Shown: positions 8,821 to 14,895 of the stretch, piece by piece
Layout: each line of letters opens with the position of its first letter
Numbering within the stretch: the stretch's first letter is position 1
Assembly: GCA_001953115.1 (NCBI GenBank)
Contig: LSSL01005100.1
Coordinates: forward strand, 1 to 14,895
Source: Smittium mucronatum
Taxonomy: Eukaryota > Kickxellomycota > Harpellomycetes > Harpellales > Legeriomycetaceae
Direction of reading: 5' to 3'
DNA: 14,895 bases
Made by a program: the position numbers and the translations under genes
The notes under the pieces: generated by a model
The model's database searches: none
Seen by the model: only the letters and a program-made list of their open reading frames with translations
What the model was told of the DNA's origin: nothing

Positions 8821-8883
8821 GGAAGTTAACAGGTTCTTTATCGAGCTATCATCGTTGTAAGCTCGAAAAATGAACTAACTTCC
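8821..8883. repeat. 63-nt imperfect inverted repeat (hairpin)
   Basis: GGAAGTTA (8821-8828) pairs exactly with TAACTTCC (8876-8883), and TCGAGCT (8841-8847) pairs exactly with AGCTCGA (8860-8866) around a 12-nt loop. The arm between them pairs partly, with a 3-nt bulge on the left. It is richer in G+C than its surroundings. It might be a structured RNA, a small inverted-repeat element or a protein site; no T run follows that would make it a typical terminator. Confidence 0.65.
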
Positions 8884-9260
8884 AATCCTTTCAAAGTGAA
8901 AATTTCAAAAGATAAATTATTAGTGAAAAAAAAATCTTTTTTTTATCTTATTCTAGTCTCGGGGATAAAGATTTCAAATTTAGAGCTATGAATTTTTTTA
9001 GGAGGTATTCGAAATGATTTAAAACAACATATTACTGTATTGTCAAATAATAAGAATTTGAAGATAATAAATTAGATCAGACCTGAATTATTTATTGATA
9101 ATCACTAAAAAACCTTATCTTTTAATTAAATATGATTTTTATTTATTTATTTGAAAAGCTATAATTTTTTATCAAAAAAACAAGATAAAAGATTGATATA
9201 ATAGATATGGTAAATTTTGAAGTATATAACTACCATATATAGGTGAAAATAAATTTAAAA

Positions 9261-9462
9261 TGATAAGAGAGAGTGAGACGAGGAAGAGGGAATGAGTAGG
9301 TAAGAATGAGTAGGGCTAAGAGATAGGATAGAGTAGGCTAAGGGGAAGAATGGCGAGTATTTAGTATGAAAAAAATGAAAAAATGGGGAGTAATAGTATG
9401 TAAGAGTGGATGAGAACGAAGAAGAGGAGTTGTGGTGAGGCGAAGAAGGGTAAATGGAGCTG
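9261..9462 (+). repeat. G+A-rich strand-asymmetric tract
   Basis: About 200 bp in which the plus strand is mostly G and A, with only about seven C. The heptamer GAGTAGG recurs at 9294, 9308 and 9331 with TAAG or CTAAG nearby. Frames on both strands hold stops or low-complexity residues, so it is not coding. It is the sharpest composition change in the window outside the transposons. Confidence 0.75.
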
Positions 9463-10210
9463 AATACTTACCTAATTTAGTTTATTTTAACTATTTTACT
9501 TAATTATATTTTAAATTTTGTAAAATGAAATGTTTCCAACTGTTATTTATTATTTTTTCTTTGATTTTAAAACTGAGCTGATCCTTAATATTAGAGAAAT
9601 TATCGTAATGACGCATTATTAAAGATTTGGAAAGAAAATTTAAAAAAATACAAATGTATAAAAATTAATACCCTATAATTTTTTTTAGTTATGCGCCATT
9701 CGTTAATTTTTTTTTTTAAATAATCCCTTACTGGATTAATAAATATGTTTTCTCTAAGTAGTTAAATTGAAGTTCAAATAAAGCATTTTATATTTATCAA
9801 ATAAATCTTTTTTTTATGCATATGATCTTTTCTAAAAAAAACCCTTGATTTAGTTAATAGAACCTTCCATTAACTAATAGAAAAAAATTGGATTTTATTT
9901 GGCCATAATTTTAATTAGGATAACAAATTAAACACATTTCTGCCAAATTTAATGAGATTTAAAATATTTGATTCTGCAATTTTTAAATGTTCTCTGATGG
10001 CGGATATTGATTTAAATCTTTCTTCTTCATATGTGATAAGCTTTAAGATTCACTGAATTGAAGCAAAACAATTTTCAAACTTTAAAAATTTAACCAATAA
10101 ATTTTTTTAATTTTATGTGATATCAAGTAACATAAATATTGGGGGTTTAAATGGCACTTAAAGTTTTAAAGTCGACGAAAATGTTAAAATACAATAAAAT
10201 ACAGTCAAAG

Positions 10211-10537
10211 TTATGATTTTAGCCAGCAGTTGAAAATAATAATAGGCATTAGAAACCAGTATTTATTATCCAAAATATTTTTCTTTGAAAATTGGCTATC
10301 AAAAGTGACGTGAATAGAATTTCATCAGATATAATATGAGGTAAAATTTGGGAAAATATTCTGGGACTCAATTTCAATGTATTTATAACGTCTTGACATT
10401 ATGTTTTCAAAAACACCAAAACTCAATGGAACTTTGAACATGAAATAATCTTCTTTAATCTTAGTCAAAATATAGTAATGATCATAAAAAATACCAAATT
10501 TTAATAACACCAAGTGATTCTTTTTTTCTTTTCTACA
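10211..10537 (-). other. Unrecognised open stretch, one internal stop
   Basis: The minus strand is open for 109 codons except for a TGA at 10325-10327. The predicted residues are of fairly normal complexity (for example YILTKIKEDYFMF and FENIMSRRYKYIEIE), but I recognise no domain or motif, and there is no good ATG near the beginning. In DNA this AT-rich, several such stretches are expected by chance over 15 kb. It could be a remnant of an unknown gene or nothing at all. Confidence 0.2.
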
Positions 10538-12000
10538 CTAAAAATATATTGGTAATTCTCATATGTTGATTATTTGCTTTTATTGATCTTTTGGAGAAAA
10601 ATTTAAAAAAATAATAACTGTATTACTTAAATAAATTTGTGGGGAAATATTGACTATAGCTTAATCAAACCTGAAGACTATGTTAAAATTTTTTTATTCG
10701 TATCAAAAATATCTATATTTCAGGACTATATCTCTTTTTAAAGATGGATATAACCAAAAAATTTCTCTAATTATTCTCTATACTTTTCCTGAATATTTTA
10801 GTATAGAGATATTAAAAAGCTTATCTAATAATAAATAAGGAAAAGCTATTGTTAGAGTTTAAAATTGCTAAAAGCTTTAATTAAATTAATCCAACCTTAC
10901 TTTATCTAGTTTTTAACCAAGAAAATATGGTTCCGGAAAATTTTGTAGATAATTCACATTTGAATTCTTTATAACTGAATGAAAAAAATTCGAAGGAGAA
11001 TTATTTTATAAAAACAAAGATTCAAAAATGAACCTGAAAAGTATAGGAGTAAGCTTAATATGAAAATTCAAATGAGAGAGTTACTTGCAATCTTTTAAAG
11101 CTTTTTTTACCATTTCCGTCTAACATATTGTCAAAAATAGTACATTTACGTATCTTAGACCTTTTTACGGTAGCAAATATTTTCAAGCTGCTCTATAAAT
11201 GTTCATTTTGTTCTTTTAAACAAAAAAAAAAGAACCTTTATCAAGCTTTTTTTGCTCTTATTAAGATTTTTGCAGCCATAAAAAAAGCTAAAAACAAAAT
11301 TGTATTAACTTAAAAACGAAATACATCCATTAGAAAAAAATATACAGAATAAAATTCTAATCTTAATTCTTTTTTACTAATGAAAATTTTCTGCATTATG
11401 TAAAATCCATTTTTAGACTTGACCTATAAAATATTTTTAAAGTCCAAATAATGTTAAATGATTAAAATAATTTCTTCCAATAAAAATTAATATAAGTGAC
11501 AAATTAAAGTATATTCTCTAATTCACTTATCTTCTATCCAATGCTGGATGTTTTAAACAATGATAAATTTCAATTGGTGATATAAAAATTCCAAGTTAAT
11601 GAAAACAGAGATGAAGAATATCAATGGTTTTTTGGATTTAAGAAAGAGAATTATTCTATGTTTTTTTGCTCTCAGATATTCTTTTATAATATTTTTTTCA
11701 TCTTGTAGATCCAAATTGGCAAATTAAAATTTTTAATTTTTATTTTAAATGTATTGATAAAATTAATTGATATATCTAAAATGAAATGAGATTAGTTCAT
11801 ATAAAAAAATTCAAACTGGCTATAACTAAAAAGAAACAATTTTTTTTAATCATGTGTATAATAATACTTTAAATTAAAATTAAATATAGTCATAATAACT
11901 GATTTCAAGTTCAGAAGAGGCCGTCTTTCTCAAAAGTCCTCTTTTTTTCGTTGTTATAAAAGATTCTTCGTCAATTTCGCGGTTCGAATTTGTTAATCCT

Positions 12001-13264
12001 CTAAAAATAATTAAATTTTTTCTGCTTTATTTCCTCTTTCCTCTTTCTTTTTTTATCCTCATTTTTTCTGAAGCAACTTTCGTCTCGTACCCTAATATAA
12101 CCATACATCTTGACATCATCGATTCTTAAATACGGTTTTTATATATGAAGATTCTTAAATGCAACACATTTATCTATGAATACTTCTAAATTTTCCAATG
12201 AGCATCTATATGTGTCGCAAATCGATTTAAAAATTCCCTTTAATCTTCCAAAGAAATTTTGGACTATTAAACTCTCACTATAATTTTTTTGGGATTGGGG
12301 TCGATTATTTTCTACTATTGATTAGTGTGCCCCTGTTAAACAATTTTGAGTATTAAAAAGTGTCTGAGATTGAGACTGATTTTCAAAATTTGATGTGTAT
12401 CTTTTTTTTGGTATAGCTAATCTGAATTGATTTTCAAGACCTAAATAACCTTTATTTGCCACGATTGACCACTAATGATGAGTTCAATCTTCGTCTAGAA
12501 TTCTGTAGTCTGAAGGTAGTTTTTTTAAGAAATTTCTGTGTGTATTTTCCATTTTTCTGCATTCAGAAATATCATGCCTATAACAATCGAACTTTGGACT
12601 AATAAACGCGCACCTACCATATGGTACTACTGAAATTTCTCTCTTGACACATTATCTATGGTGCTTGACCGAATAGAATATCTTGTTGTCGTGGAATGAG
12701 CCAGATGGCCTGTTTATAAAAAAAACTGTGCAATCTATTATTAAGGCTAAATCCCTATGCTTGGATAAAATTATTGTATGGATAGATGCGACTCCTAATT
12801 TATAGAACATAAATAATTTTTAATTTCCAGTCTCTAATGACTTCTGCTGTCGTGTTAACAATATTACACGCCGCTGGTACAGATATATTAAATTATTTCC
12901 CGAGTTTTTCAAATTTCAAATAATGTCTTAGGTATGTCATAAGAATAAGAAGTTTATCTTTTGGCGACAACTAGTACTTTCTTCCTCTTTTTATGTAAGC
13001 TAGAGTCAAATATTTTTCACAAACAGAATAAAATTCATCGAAATGATCTATTTCAAATCCAGTCAAAAAATATACTTCATTAGGTGTCTTAGAAAATTTA
13101 TTGTAAATTGCAGGTTCAAATTCTTCCTGATAGCTAAAATATTCTATTGGTAACACAGAGATAACATTTTCATTTAACTCATTTTCCTTTGTGGCCTCTC
13201 TATACCCATCAATATTTTTAATGATATTTTGAGACTGAATTTTTCGATATATATAATTTGGAGA
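12001..13264 (-). pseudogene. Decayed DDE_Tnp_4 transposase (IS5/Harbinger-like)
   Basis: About 421 codons read on the minus strand with one frame change (near 12815) and seven internal stops (12971, 12893, 12652, 12484, 12472, 12322, 12139). The N-terminal half has FDEFYSVCEKYL, KRGRKY-stop-LSPKDKLLILMTYLRHY and EKLGK, the signature of the HTH_Tnp_4 helix-turn-helix. The DDE_Tnp_4 core follows: LIIDCTVFFINRPSG (first Asp, 12733-12735), FYSVKHH, FDCYRHD, VANKGYLGLEN (second Asp replaced by Asn, 12454-12456) and IVQNFFGRLK (Glu replaced by Gln, 12259-12261), then CDTYRCSLEN and the basic tail EDKKRKRKEE ending at a stop at 12001-12003. Length and order match full-size eukaryotic members of this group, such as ISL2EU-type or Harbinger-like elements. 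The likely N-terminus has no clear ATG. It is dead, but the family assignment is strong. Confidence 0.87.
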
Positions 13265-14895
13265 TTATTATTCTTACTTTCAATAAAATATCAAACCTTT
13301 GACGGATATGAAAATATTAAGGTGATATTAAAAGCACTTAATATGATTTTTTAAAAAAATTAGATATGGATGAATTTTTTTTAATCGCAATTTTAAAACA
13401 CTACTTATCACCAATAATAGTTTAAATTATCGATTGATTTTTTTTAAGCGTTTTGAATTTAAAATTTAAATTGAATTTGTTTTTTTATATATCCAAAAAT
13501 TAGGCTATGTAAATTTAAATATTTAATGATCGATAATTTTAAAGATATTATATAAACACTAAAAACGCGTTATATTGGAAAAATAAACATTTTAAATTAT
13601 AACAAACCAAATTATTTTAATCTCTTTTTTAGTCATATGTAATTTATACACGAACTAACCAATTATGGGGAATTCAATGATTAAAAATGAAAATAAAGAA
13701 TAAATAGGTTTTGATTTTTGATTTGCTACTATTGGTTATGCATGCGTCTTTTTTTTTGTAATTAAACCGTTTGGGAATAATAATAGGATTTTTTTAAGAA
13801 AAGCAATACATATTTTGTGAAGCCCTTTTCCATTTTGAAACGAAATTTTCCATTAAAATATAAAAGAGTTAATTAGAATCAATTTGGAAAAATTAATGAT
13901 CTCAAATCTTTTAAAAAAATTCTTGGGGCTATATTTTATTTACGGAAGCCAATGATAATAATACTTATTTTTATCATTACGGCCAATTGGTCGATTAATA
14001 TGTCAGTTTATCTCAAATAAGCAATTTTTTTTCCATGAGACTTTATGAATTCTATACGCCCATAAGGAAATAAACTGCCAAAAAAAAACTTTTTATATAG
14101 CTATTCGATAATAAAAAGTATTAGAAATTTTTGGATTAGGGGATTTTCAAAAATATAAATGATTGGGAAAAAATAATAGAGGTTTATAAATACACATTTT
14201 GTTTTGAAATAAATGTCCTGTTACTTTTTTAAATTTCTATTAAGATTTACCACCCAGTTATTAATTTATTACCGAGTTATTTAAATAATACATTTTTATA
14301 TATCAAAATAGGAAGGCCTATATCTCTTTTTGCAACCGAAATTTTGACTCGAATAAGTTATGATCTTTAGGCCACAATTAATTCAAGATTACGGCCAAAA
14401 ATAAATTATCCAATACAGGTAGCTATAAAAAATCTAAACTATACCTATAAAGCATAACCATTCATATTATTAACCAATGTTTTAATAATTTTATAACTTT
14501 GTTGGAGGGAAATTAGAATCATGAAAAATTATAAATTATATTGGTTAAATATATGGCTGTGAAGAGGTTTTATCCAATGTAAGTATGATTTTCATTTCGC
14601 TTATTAAGCGTTTCCGAATTTGGAACAGGTGCTATAGCTCTCATTTTCTCCAACCAAAGCTATTTATCTATTGAACTATTCACAAATTTTTTACAATGGA
14701 GATTCAATTGGAAAACAATTTCAAATAAAATTGATTTTGCGAAATAAACGCAATATTACCAAAAAAGTAAGTACGTCAATTAAATACAAATCTTAAAAAA
14801 TAACAATGATATAAAGAAATAAGCACCTGCTGTTATTTAAAAATTGATTATCTCTAAATAATCATATTAAAAAGTTACAAAAGTATTATTTTTCA
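13265..14895. other. AT-rich DNA without recognisable gene
   Basis: About 1.6 kb with frequent stops in all frames. A plus-strand frame is open from 14589 to 14747 (52 codons, no ATG), within chance expectation. Small patterns include a near-palindrome GGCCAATTGGTC around 13981 and CGCTTATTAAGCG around 14598. I see no RNA gene or transposon domain. Confidence 0.5.

Larger units (their letters stand above)
8407..12000. other. Long AT-rich stretch, almost featureless
   Basis: About 3.6 kb with stops in every frame and many A/T homopolymers. Apart from the hairpin (8821-8883), the G+A tract (9261-9462) and an open stretch (10211-10537), I see no gene, RNA or mobile element. A plus-strand open stretch at 11128-11313 is Lys/Leu/Phe-rich low complexity with a TTG start and looks like chance. 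The part next to 12001 probably includes the 3' end of the DDE_Tnp_4 element, but no terminal repeat is visible. Confidence 0.5.

Noticed and set aside
631..13264. Possible reassignment of stop codons, since all coding relics have in-frame TAA, TAG and TGA
   Set aside because: The residues expected at the stops vary (Glu, Arg, Gly, Tyr, Trp), frameshifts also occur, and catalytic residues are lost. Decay explains this better than a variant code.
10730..14340. Short shared phrase CTATATCTCTTTTT near 10731 and 14319
   Set aside because: Only about 14 AT-rich bases match and the flanks diverge; not enough to call a dispersed repeat.
14560..14700. Minus-strand sequence with CACCTGTTCC and TTCGGAA, resembling loop C of 5S rRNA
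   Set aside because: The flanks do not supply the complementary strands of helices I and II, and the later conserved 5S segments do not align. I treat it as a chance resemblance.
14589..14747. Plus-strand open stretch of 52 codons without ATG
   Set aside because: Length is within chance expectation for this base composition over six frames, and no motif is recognisable.

Overview
The window is about three-quarters A+T, with long A and T homopolymers. I found no intact protein gene, no tRNA or rRNA and no CRISPR array. What is recognisable is a graveyard of eukaryotic transposable elements, all coding on the minus strand. The A+T bias, the Lys/Asn/Ile-rich proteins and the mix of Ty3/gypsy, MULE and DDE_Tnp_4 transposases fit the large, repeat-rich genome of a microsporidian. 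That assignment is an inference; another AT-rich eukaryote is possible.

Layout. (1) 631-2356, minus: a decayed MULE (Mutator-like) transposase with remnants of the zinc finger, DDE core and C-terminal tail. (2) 2925-8402: one Ty3/gypsy LTR retrotransposon in minus orientation. It has two LTRs of about 430 bp, a 4-bp target duplication, a primer binding site, a polypurine tract, and remains of gag, protease, reverse transcriptase, RNase H, integrase and a GPY/F tail, broken by at least seven frame changes and more than a dozen stops. (3) 8407-12000: mostly featureless AT-rich DNA, with a 63-nt hairpin at 8821-8883, a G+A-rich tract at 9261-9462, and one unrecognised open stretch at 10211-10537. 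(4) 12001-13264, minus: a decayed DDE_Tnp_4 transposase with its HTH_Tnp_4 domain. (5) 13265-14895: AT-rich DNA with nothing I can name.

The two transposase relics are almost invisible to a simple ORF search because stops and frameshifts cut them up. I recovered them by reading the minus strand through the breaks. In three of the four enzyme systems at least one catalytic acidic residue is gone, while the retrotransposon's RNase H and integrase catalytic residues survive.

The most interesting points are internal to the retrotransposon. Its LTRs are nearly identical over most of their length but about 30% different over the last 68 bp (U5 side), and the coding region is far more decayed than the LTR similarity predicts. 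I see no evidence for a new functional system, and the elements do not work together as a unit.
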